Below are positions 53,071-61,885 of a stretch of 64,000 bases of DNA, piece by piece. The notes under the pieces are model-generated. The model was not told the origin of the DNA. It did no database searches and saw only the letters and a program-made list of their open reading frames with translations. A program made the translations under genes and the position numbers. The first letter of the stretch is position 1. Each line of letters opens with the position of its first letter. The stretch covers positions 16,472-80,471 of the forward strand of contig NZ_AOJE01000016.1 in NCBI RefSeq assembly GCF_000337915.1, read 5' to 3'. This DNA is from Halorubrum saccharovorum DSM 1137 (GTDB lineage: Archaea; Halobacteriota; Halobacteria; Halobacteriales; Haloferacaceae).

Positions 53071-53745
53071 ATGCCACGCGAACAGTACCAAACGAAACTG
53101 GAGGGACTCCGCGACGACGTGCTCTACATGAGCGAGCTCGTCGCCGAGCGGCTCCGGATGGGTCTCGACGCCTTGGAGCGGCAGGACGGCGAACTCGGCG
53201 AGGAAGTGATCACCGGCGACGCCGAGATCAACGACCTGTACCTCGAACTGGAAGGGAAGTGTACGGACCTCATCGCGCTTCAGCAGCCGGTGGCGGGCGA
53301 CCTGCGTTTCATCGCGGCCTCGTTCAAGATCATCACCGACCTCGAACGGATCGCCGACCTCGCGACGAACCTCGGCCAGTACGCCAAGCAGGCCGACCGG
53401 GAGGTGTTCCCCGACGTCGACGTCCAGCGCATCGGCGACGACACGCTGACGATGCTCGACGACGCGATGGCCGCCTACGCCGACTCGGACCCCGAGCAGT
53501 GTTTCGCGGTCGCCGAGGCCGACGACGAGATCGACGCCGCCTGCGAGGCCGCGAGCGAGGTCGTCGTCCGCGACCTGATCGAGCGCGACGAGCTCCGCGA
53601 GGAGGCCGACGTGGAGGGGACGATGCGGAACGTCTCGCGGCTCCTCCTCACGATCCGGGACCTCGAACGCGTCGGCGACCACGCGGTCAACATCGCGGCG
53701 CGCTCGCTGTACATGATCGAGAACGACGACGAGTTGCTGTACTGA
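53071..53745 (+). CDS. phoU: PhoU-like phosphate signalling protein
   Basis: A 224-residue all-helical protein with two PhoU repeats: MSELVAERLRMGLDALE, IALQQPVAGDLRFIAASFK, IITDLERIADLATNLGQYA, and the second copy NVSRLLLTIRDLERVGDHAVNIAARSLYM. The acidic ExxxD clusters bind metal. PhoU damps high-affinity phosphate uptake and stress signalling. No pst genes are adjacent in this window, so it may act at a distance. Confidence 0.93.
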   Translation: MPREQYQTKLEGLRDDVLYMSELVAERLRMGLDALERQDGELGEEVITGDAEINDLYLELEGKCTDLIALQQPVAGDLRFIAASFKIITDLERIADLATNLGQYAKQADREVFPDVDVQRIGDDTLTMLDDAMAAYADSDPEQCFAVAEADDEIDAACEAASEVVVRDLIERDELREEADVEGTMRNVSRLLLTIRDLERVGDHAVNIAARSLYMIENDDELLY

Positions 53746-53838
53746 CCCCTCGGCCACGCTTCCCCCGCCACTCGAAGCGCTCCCCGCCGTCTGGACAGAT
53801 CCCGACGGCTACATAGGCCGGCCCGACGAGGGGCTGCC

Positions 53839-54237
53839 GTGAGCACATACACCACCGAGATCGACGTTCGCTTTCGCGACATCGACGCGATGGGCCACGT
53901 CAACAACGCCGTGTACGCGACGTACATCGAGCAGGCGCGGACCACGTACTTCCGCGACGTGCTCGACGCCGACATCTCCGCGCTGGCGACGGTGTTGGCG
54001 TCGCTGTCGATCGACTTCCAGCGCCCGGTCGAACTGACTGACGGGACCGTCACCGTCGAGATCGAACTCGCCGATATCGGTAGCTCCAGCGTGACGATGA
54101 CCCACGAGATCCGTACCGGCGGCGAGGTCGTCGCCGAGGCGGAGGCGACGCTCGTGAGCCTCGATCCGGACTCGGGGGAACCCGCTCCGATCCCGGACGA
54201 ACACCGGTCGACCATCGAGTCGTATCACGGGATCTGA
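53839..54237 (+). CDS. Hotdog-fold acyl-CoA thioesterase
   Basis: A 132-residue 4HBT-type thioesterase. The signature FRDIDAMGHVNNAVYATYIE contains the catalytic aspartate (D in DIDAMGHVNN), and the rest makes the hotdog sheet. It hydrolyses acyl-CoA; chain-length preference unknown. The start is GTG at 53839, beginning in the family's first strand (STYTTEIDVRFRDID). Confidence 0.9.
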   Translation: MSTYTTEIDVRFRDIDAMGHVNNAVYATYIEQARTTYFRDVLDADISALATVLASLSIDFQRPVELTDGTVTVEIELADIGSSSVTMTHEIRTGGEVVAEAEATLVSLDPDSGEPAPIPDEHRSTIESYHGI

Positions 54238-54315
54238 CGGCCGAGGAGCCGTCCGTCTACGACCTCCCGCCGGCGACACCCTACCTTCTTGCCGCCGCGC
54301 GCCGATCGGTCACGT

Positions 54316-54555
54316 ATGTCCGTCCGACTGTACGCCCTCGACGGGTGTCCCTACTGCGAGGCGGTGTCCGACGCGCTCGACGAGGCCGGCGTCGCGTACG
54401 AGACCGAGCGGGTCGACGCGCTCCACTCCGACCGCGACGAGGTGAAGCGGGTCAGCGGCCAGCGCGGCGTCCCGGTCCTGATCGACGAGAAGCGCGGCGT
54501 GACGATGTCCGAGAGCGCGAACATCCTGGAGTACGTCGAGCGGAGCCTCGCATGA
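54316..54555 (+). CDS. Glutaredoxin-like protein
   Basis: A 79-residue glutaredoxin/GST-N-type protein with a CPYC site in LDGCPYCEAVSDALDE and the cis-proline in RGVPVLIDEK. The C-terminus MSESANILEYVERSLA resembles the GST N-domain end. Haloarchaea use gamma-glutamylcysteine instead of glutathione, so that is the likely thiol partner (inference). Its stop overlaps the PduO start (ATGA). Confidence 0.88.
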   Translation: MSVRLYALDGCPYCEAVSDALDEAGVAYETERVDALHSDRDEVKRVSGQRGVPVLIDEKRGVTMSESANILEYVERSLA

Positions 54556-55085
54556 CCATCTACACCGGACGCGGCGACGAGGGCGACACCGACCTCCGGG
54601 ACATGAGCCGGGTGTCGAAGGCGAGCCCCCGGATCGAGGCGTACGGCACGGTCGACGAGGCGAACGCCCTGATCGGCACGGTGCGCCCGACCGGCCACGA
54701 CGACCTCGACGACCTGCTCGAAACCGTTCAGAACCACCTTCACGTCGTGCAGGCGGACCTCGCGAACCCGGATCCGGACCCCGACGACCCCGCGGTCGAG
54801 TCCACGCACGTCGAGACGCTCGAAGAGCGCATCGACGCGCTCGACGAGGAGTTGGAACCGCTGCGGTCGTTCATCCTCCCCGGCGGCGGCGAGGCGGGCG
54901 CCCGGCTCCACCACGCCCGCACGGTGACCCGGCGAGCCGAGCGCCGAGTCGTCGAACTGGCGCGGTCGGAGCCGATCAACGAGGCGGTCGTCACCTACCT
55001 CAACAGGCTCTCCGACCTGCTGTTCACGCTCGGCCGCGTCGCGAACGCGAGAGACGACGAGCCCGAGGAGTCGCCCTCGTACTGA
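54552..55085 (+). CDS. pduO: Cob(I)alamin adenosyltransferase, PduO type
   Basis: Transfers the adenosyl group of ATP to cob(I)alamin to make coenzyme B12. The 177-residue trimeric-type protein has the N-terminal ATP loop TIYTGRGDEGDTDLRDMSRV, the RIEAYGTVDEANALIGTVR helix, and the C-terminal RAERRVVELARSEPINEAVV and YLNRLSDLLFTLGRVAN, all family signatures. It is translated coupled to the glutaredoxin gene. Confidence 0.95.
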   Translation: MTIYTGRGDEGDTDLRDMSRVSKASPRIEAYGTVDEANALIGTVRPTGHDDLDDLLETVQNHLHVVQADLANPDPDPDDPAVESTHVETLEERIDALDEELEPLRSFILPGGGEAGARLHHARTVTRRAERRVVELARSEPINEAVVTYLNRLSDLLFTLGRVANARDDEPEESPSY

Positions 55086-55220
55086 CCGCTCTTCCGGCGT
55101 TTTCACCGTCTTTTCGCCTCTATACGGCCCTCCCGGATCGCTGCCGGCAGCGAGATTACTGCAATCTGTCCCCACCGCACAGCCACAAAGAATATATTCG
55201 TCGGATACCAAAGGACAGAT

Positions 55221-55499
55221 ATGAGCAAACACTTCGAAGACGCACGGTACTACCTCGGTCGCGCGGCGGAACACGCGAAAGCGGGCGTGAAAGAGGAGTT
55301 AGAGCCGATCGAGGGGCGAGTGAAGGACCTGGTCGGCATCGACGATGAAACGGAGCCGGAGCCGTCGCGGCTCGATCGGCTGCAGGCTGACCTGAAGAAA
55401 CTGGAGGAGCGCGCGGAGGGCGAGGCCCGCGAGGCGGTGGCGTCGGCGCGCGAGCGCGTCGCAGAGTACCGGGGCCACGACGCCGCCGAGTCGGAGTAG
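55221..55499 (+). CDS. DUF7553-like helical protein
   Basis: A 92-residue highly charged protein that is helical throughout. The pattern EHAKAGVKEELEPIEGRVKD and LQADLKKLEERAEGEAREAV suggests an amphipathic coiled coil. It resembles haloarchaeal DUF7553 proteins; function unknown. A TATA box (aatatatt) lies ~30 bases before the ATG. Confidence 0.7.
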   Translation: MSKHFEDARYYLGRAAEHAKAGVKEELEPIEGRVKDLVGIDDETEPEPSRLDRLQADLKKLEERAEGEAREAVASARERVAEYRGHDAAESE

Positions 55500-55633
55500 G
55501 CTCACTGCGCGTTGGCGGAGACGTTCGAAAAGCCGGTCTCCGTGGGTCATGGGAACCCATCTGCCCCCTCGGCCGATGAGCCTTCGCCGTAAGGTAACTC
55601 TTAAGTCTAGAGGTCGGATACGTCGACACGAGC

Positions 55634-55708
55634 GGGTTGGTGGTCTAGCCAGGTTATGACGGCTCCTTCACACGGAGCAGGTCGGCGGTTCGAATCCGCC
55701 CCAACCCA
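55634..55708 (+). tRNA. trnV: tRNA-Val, anticodon CAC
   Basis: A 75-nt cloverleaf without an intron. Acceptor stem GGGTTGG/CCAACCC (55634-55640 with 55701-55707), D-arm GTC/GAC, anticodon stem GCTCC/GGAGC with loop TTCACAC giving anticodon CAC, T-arm GGCGG/CCGCC with loop TTCGAAT, discriminator A at 55708. The 3' CCA is not encoded. A TCTTAAG box at ~55601-55608 is a candidate TATA element. No integrase or repeated tRNA 3' end marks an insertion site here. Confidence 0.93.
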
Positions 55709-55810
55709 TCCGTTTTCCTGACGCTTGTGAAGGGGCGATCGGTCCGTTCGCAAACGCAACCCACGCCAATCTGTCCCGTCAGTCACTGCTCGAGTGGAGT
55801 CTGCTGAGAG

Positions 55811-56077
55811 CTACGCCGTCGAGACGCGCCACGTCGTCGCTCCGGTGTACGACCACTTCTCGATATCGAGGTCTTGCACCGAGTCCTGCAGCTGTACGAT
55901 CAGCGCGCCGATCTCCTTCGGGGAGAGCCCCACGTCGTCGGCGATGAACTTCGCCTTGATGTACGTCTCGCCGTCGGCCGCCTCCTCGCGCAGGAACGCG
56001 GCGAGGCGGTCGGCCTTCGAGGCGGTCGATTCTGTGGACTGTTCGGTCGTCTGCGCGGGAGGTTGGGTGGTACTCAT
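55811..56077 (-). CDS. DUF7123-like winged-helix protein
   Basis: An 88-residue protein. After a ~20-residue Thr/Gln-rich start, residues 22-88 (SKADRLAAFLREEAADGETY, GLSPKEIGALIVQLQDSVQD, WSYTGATTWRVS) form a winged-helix-like fold that matches a conserved haloarchaeal family (DUF7123). DNA binding is plausible. It overlaps the membrane-protein gene by ATGA. Confidence 0.75.
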   Translation of the reverse strand: MSTTQPPAQTTEQSTESTASKADRLAAFLREEAADGETYIKAKFIADDVGLSPKEIGALIVQLQDSVQDLDIEKWSYTGATTWRVSTA

Positions 56078-56352
56078 GCGTTGGTGGAGGGAGTGGTGTC
56101 GGTGGGAGTGTTGTGTTCGTGGCCGATCACGACGCACGCCATATGGACGGCGATGAGCGCGAGCGCGCTCCACGCGCTCTCGAAGCCCATCACGCCGTAC
56201 GCCGCGGGGATGTACGCGAGGGGGAGGACGACCGCCGCCCAGAACGCCGCGGCGCGAACGCCCGCGACCGCTTTGTTCCAGCAGGCGGTGGACAGGCTGG
56301 ACCCGATCTGAATCGGCGCCCGGATCGATGAGGGGGACGTTTGGCTTGACAT
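56074..56352 (-). CDS. Small membrane protein, function unknown
   Basis: A 92-residue protein with two predicted membrane helices (AGVRAAAFWAAVVLPLAYIP and ALALIAVHMACVVIGHEHNT). The start at ATG 56352 gives this frame; another ATG at 56379 is possible. CTTATATG at ~56392-56399 is a TATA box 40 bases before 56352. Co-translated with the DUF7123-like gene downstream. Confidence 0.65.
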   Translation of the reverse strand: MSSQTSPSSIRAPIQIGSSLSTACWNKAVAGVRAAAFWAAVVLPLAYIPAAYGVMGFESAWSALALIAVHMACVVIGHEHNTPTDTTPSTNA

Positions 56353-56636
56353 GGGGAACACCGTCTTCGCTCGACACATGGAGCGCCGGGAGCATATAAG
56401 GGCCAGAGCGTTGCCGCGTCTTCAGCCGGATTAACGATTTCCGCGGTGAGTTTCTGATCGTTCACCGGTTTCACCGACCGTTTAAAACACCACGAGAGAC
56501 AGTTAGAATGTTTATAGCCAGTTTTTAACCTTCAGTTTTGCATCTCGGTGGCGAACATCAAACCGCCGGATATCCGCTGCCGACCGCGGCGCTGAGCCCC
56601 GTTCACCGCGGGCGCCGAGCGGCGCGCGGGTCAGAT

Positions 56637-57437
56637 CTAGGAGTCGTCGGCCCTCTTTTCGTCGGGCGTCTTCTCGTCGACGGTCTTCTCCACCGTCTCT
56701 TCGACCTTCTCGTCCACCGTCTCCTCGACCGTCTTCTCGACGGTTTCCTCGACCTTCTCGCCCACCGTCTCTTCGACTTTCTCGCCCACCGTCTCCTCGA
56801 CCGTCTCTTCGACCGTCTTCTCGACGGTTTCCTCGACCTTCTCGCCCACCGTCTCTTCGACTTTCTCGCCTACCGTCTCCTCGACCGTCTCTTCGACCGT
56901 CTTCTCGACGGTTTCCTCGACCTTCTCGCCCACCGTCTCTTCGACCTTCTCGCCCACCGTCTCTTCGACCTTCTCGCCCACCGTCTCTTCGACCTTCTCG
57001 CCCACCGTCTCCTCGACCTTGCCGGTGACCTCCTCGCTGACGGTGTCGCTGACCTCGTCGGCGACCTCGCTCACCTCTTTGTTGACCGTTTCGCCGACCG
57101 TCTTTTCCACTTCCTTGCTGACCGTGTCACCGACCGTCTTCTCAACTTCCTTGTTGACCGTCTCGCCCACGCTCTTCTCGACCTCCTTGTTGACCGTCTC
57201 GCCCACGCTCTTCTCGACCTCCTTGCCGACCTGATCGGCGACCTCGCGGGTCATCCAGTCCGGGTCGAAGCGAGCCATCTTCCAGACGACGTGAACGACG
57301 TAGGAGGCGAACACACCGATCCCGAACGCCACTCCCACGTCGGTCCCGTCGAGCGTCGCGATGAGGACGATCGACAGGACGATCAGCGCGCCGTAGGCGA
57401 TGTCGGTGATCGCGTCGACGCGAGCGGGACTCACCAT
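56637..57437 (-). CDS. Membrane-anchored protein of valine-every-fourth-residue helical repeats
   Basis: A 266-residue protein. Residues 1-52 hold two membrane helices ([35 protein letters not shown]). From ~65 to 255 it is one long repetitive helix built from units such as VGEKVEET and VEKTVEET, with valine every four residues and almost only E, K, T, G, D in between. A 28-residue block (84 bp) repeats three times. This gives a hydrophobic stripe with a four-residue period, unlike the 3.5-residue heptads of ordinary coiled coils. Likely a membrane-anchored rod or spacer; role unknown. Confidence 0.75.
   Translation of the reverse strand: MVSPARVDAITDIAYGALIVLSIVLIATLDGTDVGVAFGIGVFASYVVHVVWKMARFDPDWMTREVADQVGKEVEKSVGETVNKEVEKSVGETVNKEVEKTVGDTVSKEVEKTVGETVNKEVSEVADEVSDTVSEEVTGKVEETVGEKVEETVGEKVEETVGEKVEETVGEKVEETVEKTVEETVEETVGEKVEETVGEKVEETVEKTVEETVEETVGEKVEETVGEKVEETVEKTVEETVDEKVEETVEKTVDEKTPDEKRADDS
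56733..56984. repeat. 84-bp tandem repeat inside the helical-repeat gene
   Basis: The segment cttctcgacggtttcctcg recurs at 56733, 56817 and 56901, exactly 84 bases apart, with surrounding sequence nearly identical. The flanks are built of shorter 12- and 24-base units of the same kind. All units keep the reading frame. Confidence 0.85.
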
Positions 57438-57644
57438 TTTTCATCCGCCTCCGAGAGCGCGACGCGTCTGCGGGCCGCTCCGCCGCCGATGTCCGTTCGT
57501 CGGCACCACGTAGGAATCATTCGTACACTCCCCTTTCCGCGCTGCCGGGCTAAAACTCCCGCTTCGCGTCGGCGCCGGCCACGTGGTCGACCCGCCCGGC
57601 GCCCGGAGCGGGGTCCTTTTGTGGCGGATGGCCGAACGCGGGGT

Positions 57645-58772
57645 ATGGACATCGAGGAGGGCGGTCTCACCGTCTCCGTTCCGGAGGCCCGCGACGGGGC
57701 CAGCGAGGGCACCGGCGGCGGGGTCTTCTTCAATCCCACCCAGGAGCTGAACCGCGACGTGACCGTCGCGGTGTTGCGCGCGTACCGCGACCGCGAGCCG
57801 CGCGCGGCGTCGTACCTCGACGCGATGGCCGCCTCGGGGGTCCGAGGCGGCCGCGCCGCCGCCGAGGGGTACGACGTGACCTGCGCCGACGTGGACCCGG
57901 ACGCGGTCGAGCTCGCGGCCGAGAACCTCGCCGCCAACGATCTGGACGGCGAGACCGTCCACCGCGACGTCAACGCCCTGCTGTACGAGAACGTCTTCGA
58001 CGTCGTGGATCTGGACCCGTACGGGACGCCGATCCCCTTCGCGGACGCCGCGCTGGCGAACGCGCGCAACCTCGTCTGCGTCACCGCGACCGACACCGCC
58101 CCGCTCTGCGGCGCCCACCTCAACAGCGGGATCCGCAAGTACGGCGCGGTCCCGCGCAACACCGACTACCACCCCGAGATGGGGCTCCGGACGCTGATCT
58201 CCGCGCTGGTCCGGACCGCCGCGCGCTACGACAAGGCGGCTCGGCCCATCGTCTCGCACGTCTCGCGCCACTACGCGCGGACCTACCTCGAACTGGAGTC
58301 GGGCGCGCAGGCGGCCGACGCCTGCATCGGCGAGCTCGGATACGTCGATCACTGCGAGGACTGCCTCTGGCGGGAGCCGACCCGCGGGCTGATCGCGGAC
58401 CCCGTCGACGCCTGCCCCGTCTGCGGGAGCGACCGCGTGCTCACGGCCGGGCCGCTCTGGCTCGGCGCGGTCGCGGACGCGGAGTTCACGCGAGCGGTCC
58501 GCGAGCGCGTCACCGACGACATGGGCGAGGCGAAGCGCGCCCGGAAGCTCCTCGGAACGGTCGCGCGCGAACTCGACACCCCCACGCACTACGACCAGCA
58601 CCGCCTGTACAAGGAGTGGGGCGAACCCGCCATCGGGATGGACGAGTTCGTCGAGCGCCTCCGGGGCGCCGGCCACGAGGCGAGTCGGGCCCACTACCGC
58701 GGCACGGCGGTCAAGAGCACGGCCTCGATCCCGGAGATGCGAGCGGCGGTCCTCGGCGACGACGACGCCTGA
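57645..58772 (+). CDS. trm1: tRNA (guanine-26 N2)-dimethyltransferase Trm1
   Basis: Dimethylates G26 of many tRNAs with SAM. The 375-residue protein opens with [11 protein letters not shown] and [20 protein letters not shown] (family signature), has [20 protein letters not shown] as the SAM motif, and [19 protein letters not shown] as the catalytic DPFG-like motif (here DPYG). A C-terminal zinc-binding region [14 protein letters not shown]...CPVCGSD follows. The ATG at 57645 follows a GTCCTTTTGTGG box by ~25-30 bases. Confidence 0.95.
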   Translation: MDIEEGGLTVSVPEARDGASEGTGGGVFFNPTQELNRDVTVAVLRAYRDREPRAASYLDAMAASGVRGGRAAAEGYDVTCADVDPDAVELAAENLAANDLDGETVHRDVNALLYENVFDVVDLDPYGTPIPFADAALANARNLVCVTATDTAPLCGAHLNSGIRKYGAVPRNTDYHPEMGLRTLISALVRTAARYDKAARPIVSHVSRHYARTYLELESGAQAADACIGELGYVDHCEDCLWREPTRGLIADPVDACPVCGSDRVLTAGPLWLGAVADAEFTRAVRERVTDDMGEAKRARKLLGTVARELDTPTHYDQHRLYKEWGEPAIGMDEFVERLRGAGHEASRAHYRGTAVKSTASIPEMRAAVLGDDDA

Positions 58773-58864
58773 CGGCCCTTCTTCGTCCTCCTCCATCTCA
58801 TCGCACCGGTCTGAGCCCGCTCGCATCCGTCCCGTTTTTGTCGCCGTCGCCCGAACCCGCGACC

Positions 58865-60172
58865 GTGTCTCGTCACTCGATCACCTCGCTCGGCACCGCC
58901 CGCCGCATCGTCGACACCGCGCTCGACCGGCAGGTGACGTTCCTCGCCGCCGCCATCGCCTACTACGCGTTCGTCTCGCTGATCCCCGCGCTGCTCCTGC
59001 TCGTCGTCGTCGCCAGCGCGGTCTTCGGCGAGGCGATCGCCGCCGAGTTGGTGGCCGCCACCGGCGACTTCCTGACGCCGTCCGGCGAGGAGGCCGTCGC
59101 CGCCGCCGTCTCCTCCGCCGGCGGTCGGACCGGCGCGAGCGTGATCGGGCTGGCGGTGTTGCTCTGGTCGACGCTGAAGGTGTTCCGCGGGCTCGACACC
59201 GCCTTCGTCGAGCTGTACGGCGTCGAGGGGTCGCCGGACTTCGTGAAGCAGGTCACCGACGCCGCCTCCGTCGTGCTCGGCGTCGGCGTCGGCATCGGCG
59301 TGATGGTCGCCGTCGGTGCGTTCGTCGCGGCCGCGGACGCGGTCCCGCTCGTGGAGGCCGCGAGCGTCCTGGCGCTTCCCGCCTTCCTCGCCGTCGTCTT
59401 CCTCCCGATGTACTACCTCCTGCCACAGCCCGCGATCGGTGTCCGCGAGGCGCTTCCCGGCGCCGTCTTCGCCGCGGTCGGCTGGACGCTGCTGCAGGCC
59501 GGCTTCCAGGTGTACGCCGCGGGCGCCGCACAGTACCAGGTGTACGGCGTGATCGGCGGGATCCTCCTGTTGGTCACGTGGCTGTACCTCGCCGCCGTCG
59601 TCGTCGTGGTCGGCGGCGTCGTCAACGTCGTCCTCGCGGGGCGGGGAACGCCGGGAGACCGAGGGCGAGGCGCCGGCAGCGCTCCCGCCGACGAGGAGGC
59701 GGACCGGCAGTTACAACACGACCGCGACCGACCCACGGGTATGAACGGTGAGTCGGACGGCGCGGGCGACGCCGGCGACGGGGAACGCCCGGCGGGCGCG
59801 CCGGACGTGGCGGCGCTACAGGAGGAGGTGAGCCGGCTGCGGGCGGAGTTCGACGCGTTCGAGGACGACGTCGAGCGGCGCACCGTCGACAAGCCGGCGG
59901 TCGAGTCGGAGCTGAAGCGGTACGTCCGGTCGCGAATGCGGCGCGGCCACGCCCGGGGCTGGGGACCGTACCTCGTGCTGTTGTACGGCACGGTGCTGAT
60001 ACTCGGCGCGTTCTCGTTCCTCGACGGGCTCTACGCCATCGCCGCGATGCTCATCCTCGGGCTGTCGACGCTCGGGCTGTACACCCTCTTCATCATCGTC
60101 GGCGTTGGCCTCAACCTGCTCGAAACGCCCGGGAAGGCGCTCGATTACGCCCGCGATCGGGGAGACGACTAA
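58865..60172 (+). CDS. YihY/BrkB-like membrane protein with C-terminal membrane domain
   Basis: A 435-residue membrane protein. Residues 1-270 are a YihY/virulence factor BrkB core: FLAAAIAYYAFVSLIPALLL, LWSTLKVFRGLDTAFVELYG, FLPMYYLLPQP and WTLLQAGFQVYAAGAAQYQVYG. A ~60-residue Gly/Asp-rich linker leads to a second module with a short coiled coil (VAALQEEVSRLRAEFDAFED) and two or three helices. An internal ATG at 59742 begins this second module. GTG at 58865 is the best start. Function unknown. Confidence 0.85.
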   Translation: MSRHSITSLGTARRIVDTALDRQVTFLAAAIAYYAFVSLIPALLLLVVVASAVFGEAIAAELVAATGDFLTPSGEEAVAAAVSSAGGRTGASVIGLAVLLWSTLKVFRGLDTAFVELYGVEGSPDFVKQVTDAASVVLGVGVGIGVMVAVGAFVAAADAVPLVEAASVLALPAFLAVVFLPMYYLLPQPAIGVREALPGAVFAAVGWTLLQAGFQVYAAGAAQYQVYGVIGGILLLVTWLYLAAVVVVVGGVVNVVLAGRGTPGDRGRGAGSAPADEEADRQLQHDRDRPTGMNGESDGAGDAGDGERPAGAPDVAALQEEVSRLRAEFDAFEDDVERRTVDKPAVESELKRYVRSRMRRGHARGWGPYLVLLYGTVLILGAFSFLDGLYAIAAMLILGLSTLGLYTLFIIVGVGLNLLETPGKALDYARDRGDD

Positions 60173-60187
60173 CCGAGTGATCGACGC

Positions 60188-61210
60188 GTGACCGGACTCG
60201 TCGCGGCAGAGCGCGGGCTCGGCGAGATCGCCCTCGTCGACGCGCTCCCGGAGGTCGTCGTCGTCGCCTTCGCGGCCGTCACCCACCTCGCCGACCCGTG
60301 GTTCCTGTTCGGACTGCTGGCGATCGGCTACTGGTTCGCGGACGACCGGTTCGCGGCCGCACCGCGTCGCGCCGGCGCGACCGCGATCGCGGCCGTCACC
60401 TGCGCGTACGCCGCCACGGCGCTCGGGAAGGCGTGGTTCGCGGTCCCGCGTCCGGCCGGCGCGGTCGGGCCTGCAGACGTGCCCGCGTGGCTCCCCGGCC
60501 TGCTGTCGGCGTGGTACGAGGCGCAGGTGCTCTCCGACGGCTTCGGCTTCCCGAGCGGCCACGCCACCGGCGGCGCGGCGGCGTACCTCGCGTTGGCGCT
60601 CGTGTACGACCGGGCGTGGACCGCGCGGAAGCGCCTCCTCGCCGCCGTCGGGGTCGCCGTCGCCGTCGCGGCCTCGCGGGTCGTTATCGAGGTCCACTAC
60701 CTCGTCGACGTGCTCGCAGGGCTGGCCGTCGGCGGGGGCGTGGTCCTCGGCGCGCTGTGGCTCGCGGGCGATCCGCGGATCCGGCGGAGCGGAAGCGGCG
60801 GGGCCGAGGACGGGTCCGCGACCGACGGGGGCGGTTCCGAGCCCTACGCCGCCACCGCGGCGCTCGATCCCACGCTGTCGTTCCTGCTGGCCGCGGTCGT
60901 CTCGGTCGGCGCGCTGGCGGTCGCCGTCGAGAGCGGGCACACCGGCGAGGTGGTCGAGGCCGGAATCGGGATCGCCACCGGCGCCGGGGGCGCGATCGGC
61001 TGGCGGCTCGTCGACGGCGACGAGCCCGCGGTTCCGGTCCGGGTCGCGGTCCCCGCGCTCGCCGTCACCGGCGGGCTCTGGGTGGGCGCGTACGCGCTCT
61101 CGGGGACGCTCGCGGTGACGCTGGCCGCGACGACCGCCGCCGTGATCGCCGTCGTCGCGCTGCCCGCGCTCCCGGACCGGCTCGAGCGGCTGTCGGCAGG
61201 CCGGAACTGA
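60188..61210 (+). CDS. PAP2-family membrane phosphatase
   Basis: A 340-residue membrane phosphatase of the PAP2/undecaprenyl- or phosphatidate-phosphatase type. All three motifs are present: KAWFAVPRP, GFPSGHATGG and SRVVIEVHYLVDV, with catalytic histidines in the last two. The N-terminal half holds five to six helices; a Ser/Gly/Asp loop separates a second hydrophobic region of three to four helices. The substrate could be a prenyl or lipid diphosphate. GTG at 60188 lies 15 bases after the YihY gene, so they are probably co-transcribed. Confidence 0.88.
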   Translation: MTGLVAAERGLGEIALVDALPEVVVVAFAAVTHLADPWFLFGLLAIGYWFADDRFAAAPRRAGATAIAAVTCAYAATALGKAWFAVPRPAGAVGPADVPAWLPGLLSAWYEAQVLSDGFGFPSGHATGGAAAYLALALVYDRAWTARKRLLAAVGVAVAVAASRVVIEVHYLVDVLAGLAVGGGVVLGALWLAGDPRIRRSGSGGAEDGSATDGGGSEPYAATAALDPTLSFLLAAVVSVGALAVAVESGHTGEVVEAGIGIATGAGGAIGWRLVDGDEPAVPVRVAVPALAVTGGLWVGAYALSGTLAVTLAATTAAVIAVVALPALPDRLERLSAGRN

Positions 61211-61323
61211 GCGGGTTTGGCGGACGGGTATCGTGAACAGCACGTGATCGGGAACGGGAGTAGGTATTGCAGATCTGAGGTGGCGATTGAGTGTTTAAAC
61301 GGCGGTGAGCGACGGTGACGATC

Positions 61324-61723
61324 GCTTATAAGAACAAGTGCGGTTGGCGCGCCTGCGAGCGGCCGCCACTGGCGGCCGCGAGCCAGCCCGCGAGGGAGTC
61401 AGTCGCCCGAAGCAACGCTGAGGGCGACTGACGAGGCTGGGGAGGTGTGAGGTGCGGTGCTGTGCAGTGTGGGTGGAACTCAAAGGGGCAGCCGCGCTCG
61501 GCGAACCCCAGCGTTCACGAGAGCGGAGCTCTCGTGAGCCAATCAGAACGCGTCGCGTTCTGATGACGACGCAAGGACCGCAAGGTTGGGAGCGTCAGCG
61601 ACCGACTGAGGACCGCAGCGAGCTGTGGGAGCCGAGCGCGGCTGGGGCTTTGGAAGTCTCCTCCGCAACAACGTCGATCACGTATAAACCACCAACAGCA
61701 ACACCCCGATCCGACTTATAAAC
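61324..61723 (+). repeat. Structured intergenic repeat element, copy 3 (long form)
   Basis: A ~400-base element between gcttataag and cttataaac. In order: GCGGCCGCC/GGCGGCCGC with ACT loop (61359-61379), the 11-bp stem GTCAGTCGCCC/GGGCGACTGAC around a 13-base loop (61398-61432), gaggctggggaggtgtgagg, a ggaactcaaaggggcagccgcg block, TCACGAGAGC/GCTCTCGTGA with GGA loop (61515-61537), ATCAGAACGC/GCGTTCTGAT with GTC loop (61542-61564), gacgcaaggaccgca, and ggctggggctttgg. It fills most of the 675-base gap between PAP2 and glnA; the remaining bases show nothing. Confidence 0.87.
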
Positions 61724-61885
61724 GACCAACCCACTGAGAGACGTACTCCCCCCATCGGGCGTTCGCTTGGTCTACGCCCATCGGGTATCACGCTTCAAAC
61801 TCCGGAAAACGCGTGGTAAAGCGAAACCGGACGGACCGAAAGACCGACACCGAAAGGGTCGAGAAACCGCGACCGCGCCGTCGCC

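Noticed and set aside
55634..55810. tRNA-Val as an integration site
   Set aside because: No integrase gene and no second copy of the tRNA 3' end nearby.
56637..57240. Possible CRISPR array
   Set aside because: Repeats are contiguous, in frame with a protein, and have no unique spacers.
61452..61721. 89-residue frame inside structured repeat copy 3
   Set aside because: Encoded wholly by hairpins and conserved repeat blocks; the same repeat in copy 2 has a different frame structure, so it is not a gene.
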